A program made the translations under genes and the position numbers. DNA of 10,309 nt, from the NCBI GenBank assembly GCA_955651875.1, contig CATPAP010000245.1, positions 1-10,309 on the forward strand. The letters are read 5' to 3'. Of this stretch, positions 1-7,262 are shown one piece after another; positions within the stretch are counted from its first letter, which is position 1; the number at the start of each line of letters is the position of its first letter. This DNA is from Candidatus Dormiibacterota bacterium. Lineage in GTDB: Bacteria; Chloroflexota; Dormibacteria; Aeolococcales; Aeolococcaceae. The notes under the pieces were generated by a model. The model ran no database searches and was not told the DNA's origin. It worked only from the letters and a program-made list of their open reading frames with translations.

Positions 1-4
1 GCTT

Positions 5-1009
5 ATGACCAGCCCCGCCACGGCATCGAGCCTGGCGTCCCTCGGGGGCAGCCACGTGACGGTAACCCGATTGGGGTTCGGCAGCGCTCTGCTGGGCGGC
101 CTCTTCGCCCCCATGGACGACGAGGCGGCTGCCGCAGTGCTGGCCGCCGTGTGGGATAGCGGCAGCCGCTACATCGACACGGCCCCGCACTACGGCGTCG
201 GACTTGCCGAGGAGCGGGTCGGCAGCTTTCTCGCCACCCGTCCACGAGAGGAGTACGTCTTGTCCACCAAGGTGGGGCGGCTGCTGGTGCCGCAGCAGGA
301 CCCCGACGGAACGGACGGTGGCCAAGGCGTCGAGGGGTTCTATGGCACACCGGCGAGAACCCGGATACGGGACTACAGCCGCAGTGGCGTGTTGCGCTCC
401 CTGTCCGGCAGTCTCGAGCGGCTCAAACTGGACCGAGTTGATGTCCTCTATATCCACGACCCGGACGACTACTGGCAGCAGGCCATCGAGGAGACATACC
501 CGACCCTCGCCGACCTGCGGTCACAAGGGGTGATCGGGGCGATCGGCGTTGGCATGAACCAGGCTGAGATGCTCGCCAGGTTCGTCCGTGAAACAGACCT
601 CGACTGCGTCCTTGTCGCGGGCCGGTACACCCTGCTCGACCAGCGGGCCGCCACCGATCTGCTGCCGCTGTGCCTACGGCGTGGCGTCGCCGTCGTCGCG
701 GGCGGCGTGTTCAACAGCGGCGTGCTCGCCGATCCCTCGCCGGTCCGGACCTATGACTATGTCCCCGTTCCGGCGGACGTGCTCGCCCGGGCGCTGCGGC
801 TGCAGGACGTCTGCGCCCGGCATGGCACAGCGCTGGCCGCCGCGGCATTGCAGTTCCCCTTGCGCCATCCGGCCGTGGTCTCCGTACTCGTCGGCGCCCG
901 TACGCCCAAGGAGGTCGCCACCAACGCGGCGCTGCTCGAGGCGCCGCTCCCCAACGCACTGTGGGCCGAGATTGACGCCGAACTCGATCCCGACGGGACG
1001 CAGAGGTGA
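5..1009 (+). CDS. Aldo/keto reductase, L-fucose / D-threo-aldose 1-dehydrogenase type
   Basis: This is a cytoplasmic NAD(P)-dependent oxidoreductase with an aldo/keto reductase TIM barrel. The four catalytic residues of the superfamily are visible: Asp58 and Tyr63 in IDTAPHYG, Lys89 in STKVGR, and His151 in LYIHDPDD. A conserved C-terminal segment (about 290-305, VSVLVGART) is the usual cofactor-binding region. The length of 334 residues is normal. The subfamily with this N-terminus and the LYIHDPDD signature includes D-threo-aldose and L-fucose dehydrogenases, which oxidise a free sugar to its lactone. The next gene, a lactone-hydrolase-type amidohydrolase, starts inside its stop codon, which supports this reaction. 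The start chosen is the ATG four bases from the window edge. No ribosome binding site can be judged, and a start upstream of the window is possible. The family call is firm; the substrate is inferred. Confidence 0.87.
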   Translation: MTSPATASSLASLGGSHVTVTRLGFGSALLGGLFAPMDDEAAAAVLAAVWDSGSRYIDTAPHYGVGLAEERVGSFLATRPREEYVLSTKVGRLLVPQQDPDGTDGGQGVEGFYGTPARTRIRDYSRSGVLRSLSGSLERLKLDRVDVLYIHDPDDYWQQAIEETYPTLADLRSQGVIGAIGVGMNQAEMLARFVRETDLDCVLVAGRYTLLDQRAATDLLPLCLRRGVAVVAGGVFNSGVLADPSPVRTYDYVPVPADVLARALRLQDVCARHGTALAAAALQFPLRHPAVVSVLVGARTPKEVATNAALLEAPLPNALWAEIDAELDPDGTQR

Positions 1010-1884
1010 AGGAGCGCATCGACGCCCACCACCACGTGTGGGACCTCAGCGTACGCGACCAGGGCTGGATCACCGGCCCGGCCATGCAGTCGCTGCGCCG
1101 CACCTTCAGCCTGGCTCACCTCCGGCCCCTGGCCGTCGGCAATGGAGTTACCGCGACCGTGCTGGTGCAGACCATCCCGGTGGCCGAGGAGACACCTGAG
1201 CTGCTGGCGCTCGCCGACGACGGGGCCGGGCTCGTCGCCGGGGTGGTCGGCTGGGTGGACCTCACGGCGGCGGACGTGGCCGAGCGGATTGCGGCGCTGC
1301 AAGCTGGGCCCGCCGGGCACCGGCTCGTCGGGATCCGCCATCCAGTGCAGGACGAGCCGGATCCCGACTGGCTGATCCGGCCTGCTGTCCTGCGGGGACT
1401 GCGAGCGGTGACGACCGCGGGCCTGGCCTACGACCTGCTGACCCTCCCTCACCAGCTCTCGGCGGCGACCAGCGCCGTCCGGTCCGTGCCCGAGTTGCGC
1501 TTCATCCTCGACCACGGCTCGAAGCCGCCGATCCGCAGCGGGGAGACAGAGCCCTGGGTCACAGAGATCCGGAGGCTCGCGGCGAGCGCGAACGTGGCCT
1601 GCAAGCTCTCCGGACTGGTCACTGAGGCGGACTGGGAGAACTGGACAGTCCGCGCCCTGCGGCCTTACGCCGACGTCCTGCTCCACGCCTTCGGTCCACG
1701 GCGCCTCATGTTCGGTTCCGACTGGCCCGTCTGCCTGCTCGCAGCGACCTACGGACAGGTGGTCGCCGCCGCCGAGGAGCTGACCGCAGAGTTGAGCGAC
1801 GCCGAGCGGGCCGAGGTCTGCAGCGGGACCGCTCGTTCGTGGTACAGGCTGGGCGTGGCCAGCCGAACGCTAACCGATTCCTGA
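1006..1884 (+). CDS. COG3618-type amidohydrolase, probable L-fuconolactonase (sugar-lactone hydrolase)
   Basis: This is a 292-residue metal-dependent hydrolase of the amidohydrolase-2 family. Visible features are the metal-binding HxH near the N-terminus (His8 and His10 in DAHHHVWD), RHPVQDEPDPDW at 111-122, His170 in LDHGSKPP, and Asp239 in MFGSDWP. These are typical of the COG3618 group, which contains L-fuconolactone and L-rhamnonolactone hydrolases. It would open the lactone made by the preceding dehydrogenase to an aldonate. The GTG start at 1006 overlaps the TGA of the upstream gene (GTGA), so translation is probably coupled. I see no strong ribosome binding site of its own. The kinase follows after a 12-base gap. 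Family assignment is strong; the exact lactone (fucono-, rhamnono-, galactono- or arabinono-) is not readable from sequence. Confidence 0.85.
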   Translation: MKERIDAHHHVWDLSVRDQGWITGPAMQSLRRTFSLAHLRPLAVGNGVTATVLVQTIPVAEETPELLALADDGAGLVAGVVGWVDLTAADVAERIAALQAGPAGHRLVGIRHPVQDEPDPDWLIRPAVLRGLRAVTTAGLAYDLLTLPHQLSAATSAVRSVPELRFILDHGSKPPIRSGETEPWVTEIRRLAASANVACKLSGLVTEADWENWTVRALRPYADVLLHAFGPRRLMFGSDWPVCLLAATYGQVVAAAEELTAELSDAERAEVCSGTARSWYRLGVASRTLTDS

Positions 1885-1896
1885 AACGGTGGTCGT

Positions 1897-3375
1897 ATGG
1901 CAGTTCCGGCAGTCATCGGCGTGGATATCGGCACTTCGAGCAGCAAGGGCGTGCTCGTCGGTCTCGACGGCCAGGTCATCCGCAGCGCCACTCGCGAACA
2001 TGCGGTCGACCGGCCCCGCCCCGGCTGGGTCGAGATGGAGGGCGAGGTCTGGTGGCAGGAGTTCGTCGACCTCAGCCGGCAGCTCCTCGGTCCGTCGGAC
2101 GTCGAGGTTGTCGCCATCGGGGTCAGCGGCATGGGGCCGTGCGTGCTGCTGACCAACGCAGCCGGTACGCCGCTGCGACCCGCCATCCTCTACGGCATCG
2201 ACGCCCGCTCGACCCCGCAGATTGCGCGGCTGAACGATCAGCTCGGCTCGGACGAGATCCGGCGCCGGTGCGGCTCGGTGCTGTCCACGCAGGCCGCTGG
2301 CGCGAAAGTGGCCTGGGTGGCCGACAACGAGCCCGAGACCTTCGCGCGCGCGCGCCGCCTCTTCATGCCGAGCTCCTGGCTGGTCCTAAAGCTCACGGGT
2401 GAGTACGTGCTCGACCAGCACTCCGCCAGCCAGTGCACCCCGCTGTACGACACCGAGAAGCGCGATTGGTACCAGCCGTGGGTCGACCTGGTCGCACCCG
2501 ATCTGCCCTTGCCGCCGTTGCGGTGGCCGGGTGAGGTCGCCGGCATCATCACCCGCGAGGCCGCCGCGCTGACGGGGCTTCCGGCGGACATCCCGGTGAT
2601 CACCGGCACGATCGACGCATGGGCGGAGGCGATCAGCGTCGGCGCACAGGGCGCCGGCGACCTGATGCTGATGTACGGGACGACGATGTTTCTGATCAAT
2701 ACGGTCCCAGACCTTGTGACCAGCCCTTCCCTGTGGGGAACGGTTGGCGCGCTGCCGGACACCCGCAACCTCGCCGGCGGCATGGCAACCTCCGGCGCAA
2801 TAACCAGCTGGCTGCGTGACCTGTTCGGGTCGTTGGACTACGCCGAGCTGATCAAGCTCGCCGAACGCTCGGGCCCGGGAGCCAACGGGCTGCTCATGCT
2901 GCCGTACTTCGCCGGGGAGCGGACTCCGGTTATGGATCCCGAGGCACGCGGCATGATCGCGGGCCTCACTCTCACGCACACCCGCGGTGACCTGTACCGC
3001 GCGGCACTGGAAGCGACTGGCCTCGGGGTGCGACACAACATCGAGACCATCGAGGCCGCCGGCGGAGACGTCCGTCGCATCGTCGCCGCGGGGGGCGGCA
3101 CCCGGGAGACGCTGTGGACGCAGATCGTCTCCGACATCACCGATCGGCCTCAGGAGATCCCCTGTCAAACCATCGGCGCCAGCTACGGCGGGGCATTCCT
3201 GGCGGCACAGACGGTCGGCGAGTTCTCGATCGAGGCATGGAACCCGGTCAAGGAGATCCGCGAACCGCGGACGGAGCTCGCCGAGAGGTACGACGAACTG
3301 TACGCGTCGTACCTCGACCTCTACACCAGCACGCGCGCGATCGCACACACTCTCGCAGCCCGGCAGCAACGCTGA
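1897..3375 (+). CDS. FGGY-family carbohydrate kinase (fuculokinase/xylulokinase-like)
   Basis: This 492-residue ATP-dependent sugar kinase has the two actin-like domains of the FGGY family. The N-terminal phosphate-binding motif is GVDIGTSSSKG (8-18). The substrate-loop region PGWVEMEGEVWW lies at 42-53. The likely catalytic base is Asp240 in ITGTIDAWAE. The C-terminal FGGY signature region AAGGGTRETLWTQIVSDI spans 397-414, followed by GASYGGAFLAA. Next to a fucose-isomerase-like gene it probably phosphorylates the ketose product, for example L-fuculose to L-fuculose 1-phosphate. It could equally act on D-ribulose, L-xylulose or D-xylulose, because FGGY specificity is not predictable from these motifs. 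The ATG at 1897 is 12 bases after the previous stop with only a weak upstream purine run, so coupling is likely. The stop overlaps a downstream ATG (TGATG). Confidence 0.88.
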   Translation: MAVPAVIGVDIGTSSSKGVLVGLDGQVIRSATREHAVDRPRPGWVEMEGEVWWQEFVDLSRQLLGPSDVEVVAIGVSGMGPCVLLTNAAGTPLRPAILYGIDARSTPQIARLNDQLGSDEIRRRCGSVLSTQAAGAKVAWVADNEPETFARARRLFMPSSWLVLKLTGEYVLDQHSASQCTPLYDTEKRDWYQPWVDLVAPDLPLPPLRWPGEVAGIITREAAALTGLPADIPVITGTIDAWAEAISVGAQGAGDLMLMYGTTMFLINTVPDLVTSPSLWGTVGALPDTRNLAGGMATSGAITSWLRDLFGSLDYAELIKLAERSGPGANGLLMLPYFAGERTPVMDPEARGMIAGLTLTHTRGDLYRAALEATGLGVRHNIETIEAAGGDVRRIVAAGGGTRETLWTQIVSDITDRPQEIPCQTIGASYGGAFLAAQTVGEFSIEAWNPVKEIREPRTELAERYDELYASYLDLYTSTRAIAHTLAARQQR

Positions 3376-3431
3376 TGGCTGCACCGACAGATCACGCGGC
3401 ACAGACCATGAACGAAGGAACCGACCGATGA
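3375..3431 (+). other. 18-codon open frame bridging kinase stop and isomerase start
   Basis: The gap between the kinase and isomerase genes contains an uninterrupted frame MAAPTDHAAQTMNEGTDR. Its ATG overlaps the kinase TGA (TGATG, 3373-3377). Its TGA (3429-3431) overlaps the isomerase ATG (ATGA). The ribosome binding site of the isomerase lies inside it. It could act as a translational coupler that carries ribosomes across the gap. Third-position G/C is only about 10 of 18, lower than in the neighbouring genes, so it may not be selected as a peptide. A chance arrangement is quite possible. Confidence 0.3.
3414..3420 (+). promoter_or_regulatory. Ribosome binding site of the isomerase gene
   Basis: The purine run GAAGGAA ends 7 bases before the ATG at 3428. 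It decides the start of the isomerase gene: the frame is open far upstream (to 2987), but that part lies on top of the kinase gene and is not coding. Confidence 0.7.
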
Positions 3432-5062
3432 CGAGCTACTCCATGCCCATCCTCGCCGCCACCGCCAGGGCCCAGGCCAACACCGTCTACACGGTGTCAA
3501 GCGGCGACTTGCGCCCGACCGCGAACGTGATCTGCTGGCCAGCCCAGCAGAAGCTCGAGTCCGACCTGACCGCCGCCGTCACCTCACTCGGCTGGCAGGT
3601 GCAGCGTGGCCATGAGATCGACGAGGTGAAGGGGCACGGCTTCATCGACAGCCAGCGCGCTGGGATCGAGATCTTCAAGAAGCTTCCCGTGGACGCCGCG
3701 CTGATCGTGGTGGAGGCGGTTTGGCAGTACAGCCACCACGTGCTCGCCGGACTGCGCAGCCACCGGGGTCCGATCCTCATCGTGGCGAACTGGGAGGGCA
3801 AGTTTCCCGGGCTGGTCGGCCTGCTCAACCTCACCGGCAGCCTCACCAAGGCCGGTAAGAAGTACTCCGCACTGTGGAGCAAGGACTTCACCGACGACTG
3901 GGCCATCGAAGGGCTCAAGACGTGGCTCGAAACAGGCGAGCTGACCCATGACCAGGGCCACGTACGCGACCTCCCCGCCCTGCCGGCCGGCCCGGAGGTC
4001 GACCTTGGCAAGGCGCTGGCCACTCAGCTGTCCACCGAGAAGGCGATCATCGGTGTCTTCGACGAGGGCTGCATGGGGATGTACAACGCGATCTTCGACG
4101 ACGAGCTGATCAACCCGCTCGGGATCTACAAGGAACGCCTGTCCCAAAGCGCGCTCGTCGCCGAGATGACAAAGATCAGCGACGAAGAGGCCCATGCTGT
4201 CCGGACCTGGCTCGACGACGCCGGCATGACTTTCCACACCGGCACCGATGAGGCCACCGAGCTGACCGACACCCAGCTGCGCAGCCAGTTCAAGATGTAT
4301 ATCGCCGCCCTCCGCATCGCCGACGATTTTGGGCTTGACGCCGTCGGGATCCAGTACCAACAGGGTCTCAAGGACACCGTGCCGGCCAGTGACCTCGCAG
4401 AAGGGCTTCTGAACAACGTGGAGCGGCCGCCGGTCTCCAGCCGGGACGGTTCGCGCGAGCTGTATGCCGGCGCCCCCCTGCCGCACTTCAACGAGGTCGA
4501 CGAAGGTGTTGCCGTCGACTCCCTCGTCACCACTCGGCTCTGGACCGCGCTGGGGCACGACCCGGCCACGACCCTGCACGACATTCGCTGGGGCGAGCAG
4601 TACGGCGACAACTTCGTCTGGGTGTTCGAGATCTCTGGGTCGGTGCCGGCCTCGCACAACGGCGGCTACGACAAGTCCTACAGCAAGCGTCAGCCACCGA
4701 TGTACTTCCCGCTGGGCGGCGGCACCCTCAGCGGCGTGTCGAAGCCGGGCGAGATCGTCTGGTCCCGGGTGTTCATCATGGATGGCGCGCTGCACGTCGA
4801 CCTCGGCCGCGGGAGCGTGGTGGAGCTCCCCGCGGAGGAGACCGAGCGCCGCCTCCAGGCCACCACCCCGCAGTGGCCGATCATGCACGCGGTCCTGCAC
4901 GGCGTCGGCCGGGACCAGCTGATGGCCCGGCACCGGGCCAATCACGTCAACGTGGTCTACACGCCCGACGCCGAGACCGCCGACAAGGGGCTGCTCGCCA
5001 AGGCGGCCATGTTCACCGAGCTCGGCATCCACGTGCACCTGTGCGGTGACGTCAACGTGTAG
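3428..5062 (+). CDS. L-fucose isomerase-like protein (ketol isomerase)
   Basis: This 544-residue cytoplasmic enzyme resembles the L-fucose/D-arabinose isomerase family, which converts an aldose to the ketose that the kinase upstream would phosphorylate. The N-terminal half (about 30-170) has the nucleotide-fold-like pattern of the family, and FDEGCMGMYNAIFDDELINP lies at 211-230. Candidate metal ligands, aligned by eye with E. coli FucI Glu337, Asp361 and His528, are Glu356 (FNEVDEG), Asp385 (LHDIRWG) and His506 (RANHVNVVY). The Glu position is the least certain. Length is close to FucI (about 590). The start at 3428 is set by a good ribosome binding site 7 bases upstream and by the end of overlap with the kinase. 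It is the last gene of the operon, 45 bases before a strong stem-loop. Substrate may be L-fucose, D-arabinose or another aldose with the same C2-C4 configuration. Confidence 0.82.
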   Translation: MTSYSMPILAATARAQANTVYTVSSGDLRPTANVICWPAQQKLESDLTAAVTSLGWQVQRGHEIDEVKGHGFIDSQRAGIEIFKKLPVDAALIVVEAVWQYSHHVLAGLRSHRGPILIVANWEGKFPGLVGLLNLTGSLTKAGKKYSALWSKDFTDDWAIEGLKTWLETGELTHDQGHVRDLPALPAGPEVDLGKALATQLSTEKAIIGVFDEGCMGMYNAIFDDELINPLGIYKERLSQSALVAEMTKISDEEAHAVRTWLDDAGMTFHTGTDEATELTDTQLRSQFKMYIAALRIADDFGLDAVGIQYQQGLKDTVPASDLAEGLLNNVERPPVSSRDGSRELYAGAPLPHFNEVDEGVAVDSLVTTRLWTALGHDPATTLHDIRWGEQYGDNFVWVFEISGSVPASHNGGYDKSYSKRQPPMYFPLGGGTLSGVSKPGEIVWSRVFIMDGALHVDLGRGSVVELPAEETERRLQATTPQWPIMHAVLHGVGRDQLMARHRANHVNVVYTPDAETADKGLLAKAAMFTELGIHVHLCGDVNV

Positions 5063-5107
5063 CGAGTCGCACTCACCGAAGGATCCGATACGACGCGGTG
5101 TGGACGC

Positions 5108-5146
5108 GAGCAGGGGCGGCATGGTCTGACGGTGCCGCCCCTGCTC
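5108..5146. terminator. Bidirectional terminator between convergent operons
   Basis: GAGCAGGGGCGGCA (5108-5121) and TGCCGCCCCTGCTC (5133-5146) form a perfect 14-bp, GC-rich stem with an 11-base loop. It lies 45 bases after the isomerase stop and 33 bases after the binding-protein stop on the other strand. On the + strand it is followed by TTCATT, with no long U tract, as is common in actinomycetes. It can serve both operons. Confidence 0.8.
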
Positions 5147-5179
5147 TTCATTGATGAGGAATTCTGTCCAAGCTGCGCC

Positions 5180-6163
5180 TCACTGGTAGAGAAGGGCCTG
5201 GATCTTGGGGTCGTCGATGTTGCTCTTGTCGTACCAGTAGAAACCGGTGTTGATGAACTTCGGCAGGCTCTCGCCGCGGATCGCTTTCATGGCGGCCTTG
5301 ACGAGCTGTTCGCCGATCGCGATCGGGTTCTGCGTGATGGCTCCGGCCTCCACCCCGCTCTTGATGGCGTCGATCTGGGCCTTGGTGGAGTCGAAACCGA
5401 CGATCGTGATGCCGTGCTTGCCACTCTCCTGGACACCCTTGATGGCACCGACGGCCGAGCCCTCGTTGGAGCCGAAGATACCGGCGATGTCAGGGTGGGA
5501 GGCAATGATCGACTTGGTGATGTCGGCGGACTTGGCCTGATCGCCGCCGCCGTACTGCGGAGCGAGCACCGTGATACCAGGGGCGTTTGCCTTCATCCAC
5601 TCCATGAAGCCGTCCCGGCGGTCGATGCCCGAGCGGCTGGTCTGATCGTGCACGACCATGGCCACCGTGCCCTTGCCGCCGAGAAGCGCAGCCATGTGCG
5701 TGGCGGCCTCAGCAGCGGCGGCCTTGTTATCTGTCGCTGCGGTAGTGACCGGGATGTCGGAGGCGACCCCTGAGTCGAACGCGACGACCGGGATTTTCTG
5801 GGACTTGGCCTGGTCGAGCAGCGCGGCGGCGGCTTTGCTGTCCAGCGCTGCGAACCCGAGTGCGCTCGGTTTCTTGGCCAGCGCATCGGTGAGCATGTTG
5901 ATCTGCTGCTCCACGTCGGCCTCGGTCGGTGGCCCGACGAAGGTGATCCTGGCGCCCTCCTTGGCCGCCTCCTGCTCGGCACCCTTCTTCACCGCCTGCC
6001 AGAACTCCTGCTGGAAGCCCTTGGAGACGATCGCGATGTAGGGCTGGCTCGAGCTGCCACCTCCGCTGCTCGAGGACCCACCGCTGCTCGAGGACCCACA
6101 CGCCCCCAGCATGAGAGCCATCACTGCAACCGCGAGGAGTGCCCCGACTCTTCTTGTCTTCAT
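5180..6163 (-). CDS. Sugar ABC transporter substrate-binding lipoprotein (RbsB-like, CUT2)
   Basis: This 327-residue extracellular lipoprotein captures the sugar and delivers it to the membrane permease. The N-terminus has a basic start (MKTRR), a hydrophobic core and a lipobox LGAC with the acylated cysteine at 22, followed by a Ser/Gly linker (23-39). The rest has the fold pattern of periplasmic binding protein family 4: YIAIVSKGFQQEFWQAVKKG (42-61), repeated Asp/Thr-containing loops such as VVAFDSGV (126-133) and FGSNEGSAVGA (230-240), and IVGFDST (254-260). It is the third gene of the importer operon, 91 bases after the permease stop. Its own near-consensus ribosome binding site may allow higher synthesis than the membrane parts, as is usual for binding proteins. 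Ligand is unknown; L-fucose or a related sugar is inferred from the convergent operon. Confidence 0.9.
   Translation of the reverse strand: MKTRRVGALLAVAVMALMLGACGSSSSGGSSSSGGGSSSQPYIAIVSKGFQQEFWQAVKKGAEQEAAKEGARITFVGPPTEADVEQQINMLTDALAKKPSALGFAALDSKAAAALLDQAKSQKIPVVAFDSGVASDIPVTTAATDNKAAAAEAATHMAALLGGKGTVAMVVHDQTSRSGIDRRDGFMEWMKANAPGITVLAPQYGGGDQAKSADITKSIIASHPDIAGIFGSNEGSAVGAIKGVQESGKHGITIVGFDSTKAQIDAIKSGVEAGAITQNPIAIGEQLVKAAMKAIRGESLPKFINTGFYWYDKSNIDDPKIQALLYQ
6063..6098 (-). repeat. Perfect 18-bp tandem repeat in the lipoprotein linker
   Basis: Two exact copies of CCGCTGCTCGAGGACCCA (+ strand, 6063-6080 and 6081-6098) encode the repeated Ser/Gly hexapeptide just after the lipobox cysteine. 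The repeat is in frame, so copy-number change would only alter linker length between the membrane anchor and the sugar-binding domain. Confidence 0.9.
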
Positions 6164-6172
6164 GTCGACCTA

Positions 6173-6180
6173 ACCTCCTT
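6173..6180 (-). promoter_or_regulatory. Strong ribosome binding site of the binding-protein gene
   Basis: On the minus strand AAGGAGGT precedes the ATG at 6163 by 9 bases. It is a near-perfect anti-16S match, the strongest in the window, and fixes the start of the lipoprotein gene. Confidence 0.85.
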
Positions 6181-6254
6181 GTCCTTTCAGCCTAACTCGA
6201 AAGCTCCGGTTGAGCGTTGCCGGGTCGGGAAGCGGCGGAACGTGGGATCAGGCC

Positions 6255-7262
6255 TCACGTACGTTTGCGGATTATGTCAGCGTAAACCGCGATGAGGATG
6301 ACGCCGCCCAGGATAACGTTCTGCCACTCCTGGGGGATGGACGTGATCTGGAGACCGTTGTTGAGCACCGAGATGATCAGCGCTCCGATCACGGTGCCGA
6401 CGATCGATCCCTTGCCGCCGGACAGCGAGGTGCCGCCGATTACGACCGCGGCGATCGCTTGGAGTTCGTACCCCATCCCCGTCGCGGGTTGCGCCGACCC
6501 CAACCGCGCCGAGATCATCACACCGGCCAGACCGATGAAGAGGCCCGCGAAAGCGTAGACGATGATTTTCCACTTCCGGACGTTGATGCCCGAGAGCGCG
6601 GTCGCTTCTTCGTTGCTGCCGATCGAATAGGCGAACCGGCCGAGCACGGTCTTTTTCAGGAGGACCGCCGAGACGACCGCTACCACGGCGAGGATGACAA
6701 CGGCGTTGGGGAAGTTCACTCCTGGGATCAGGTTCCCCGTCGAGATCGCGACGTAGCCGGATGCGTCATTGAAGTAGATCGGCGTGCTGTGGGAGATCAC
6801 GAGGGCAAGGCCCTGCGCGACCAGCATCATCGCCAGCGTCGCGATGAACGGGGGGATCTTCAGCACCGCGACGTTGAACCCGTTGACGAGGCCGATCAGC
6901 CCACCGAACAGGATCGCGCTGAGCACTCCCACTCCCACGGGCAGCCGTATGTTCACGATGAACACACCCGACATCACGGCGCACAACGCCATCCCCGTAC
7001 CAATCGACAGATCGATGCCGCCGGTGATGATCACGAACGTGGTGCCCAGCGCGAGGGTCCCGATCACCACGGTAGAGAACAGGATGGCGGTGATGTTGCT
7101 GTATGTGAAAAAGTCCGGGCTCGCGAAGGAGAAGAACGCGAAGATGACGATCAGGCTGGCGAACGCCAGGGACTGCTGCAGGCGGTCCTTGACCGCGGAG
7201 CTGACCCCGCCGGTCACCAACCTCTGCGCTGATGTCTTCAGGGTTGCCATGAGGGTTGCCAT
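6255..7262 (-). CDS. Sugar ABC transporter permease (RbsC-like, CUT2)
   Basis: This 335-residue integral membrane protein is the channel of the importer. It shows about eight to ten hydrophobic segments. Typical family motifs are ITGGIDLSIGTGMAL (79-93), LGRFAYSIGSNEEATALSGI (207-226) and VVIGGTSLSGGKGSIVGTVIGALII (273-297). These belong to the BPD_transp_2 family of ribose/xylose/galactose-type permeases. The reading frame extends 60 codons upstream, but that part lies over the ATPase gene. The ATG at 7262 overlaps the ATPase stop as TAATG and has AGGAG 4 bases upstream, so coupled translation is expected. The first eight residues are MATLMATL, a tandem duplication, so a second ATG at 7250 is also available. 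Substrate is not readable. Confidence 0.9.
   Translation of the reverse strand: MATLMATLKTSAQRLVTGGVSSAVKDRLQQSLAFASLIVIFAFFSFASPDFFTYSNITAILFSTVVIGTLALGTTFVIITGGIDLSIGTGMALCAVMSGVFIVNIRLPVGVGVLSAILFGGLIGLVNGFNVAVLKIPPFIATLAMMLVAQGLALVISHSTPIYFNDASGYVAISTGNLIPGVNFPNAVVILAVVAVVSAVLLKKTVLGRFAYSIGSNEEATALSGINVRKWKIIVYAFAGLFIGLAGVMISARLGSAQPATGMGYELQAIAAVVIGGTSLSGGKGSIVGTVIGALIISVLNNGLQITSIPQEWQNVILGGVILIAVYADIIRKRT
7239..7262 (-). repeat. 12-bp tandem duplication at the permease start
   Basis: On the minus strand ATGGCAACCCTC is followed directly by ATGGCAACCCTG, 11 of 12 bases identical. It duplicates the first four codons (MATL) and gives two in-frame ATGs. AGGAG lies 4 bases from the first ATG and 16 from the second, so the first is better placed. 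Confidence 0.85.

Noticed and set aside
757..1686. 309-codon minus-strand frame opposite the dehydrogenase and lactonase
   Set aside because: Shadow of two coupled genes with clear catalytic motifs; its Arg/Gly/Pro-rich composition is typical of antisense frames.
2987..3427. 147-codon N-terminal extension of the isomerase
   Set aside because: It overlaps the kinase gene in another frame and is Arg/Ser/Pro-rich; a good ribosome binding site supports the start at 3428.
3584..5122. 512-codon minus-strand frame opposite the isomerase
   Set aside because: It is the antisense of a well-supported gene and has no domain pattern; long antisense frames are expected at this base composition.
6210..7232. 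340-codon plus-strand frame opposite the permease
   Set aside because: Extremely rich in Asp, Arg, His and Glu, which is what antisense of a hydrophobic membrane protein gives.
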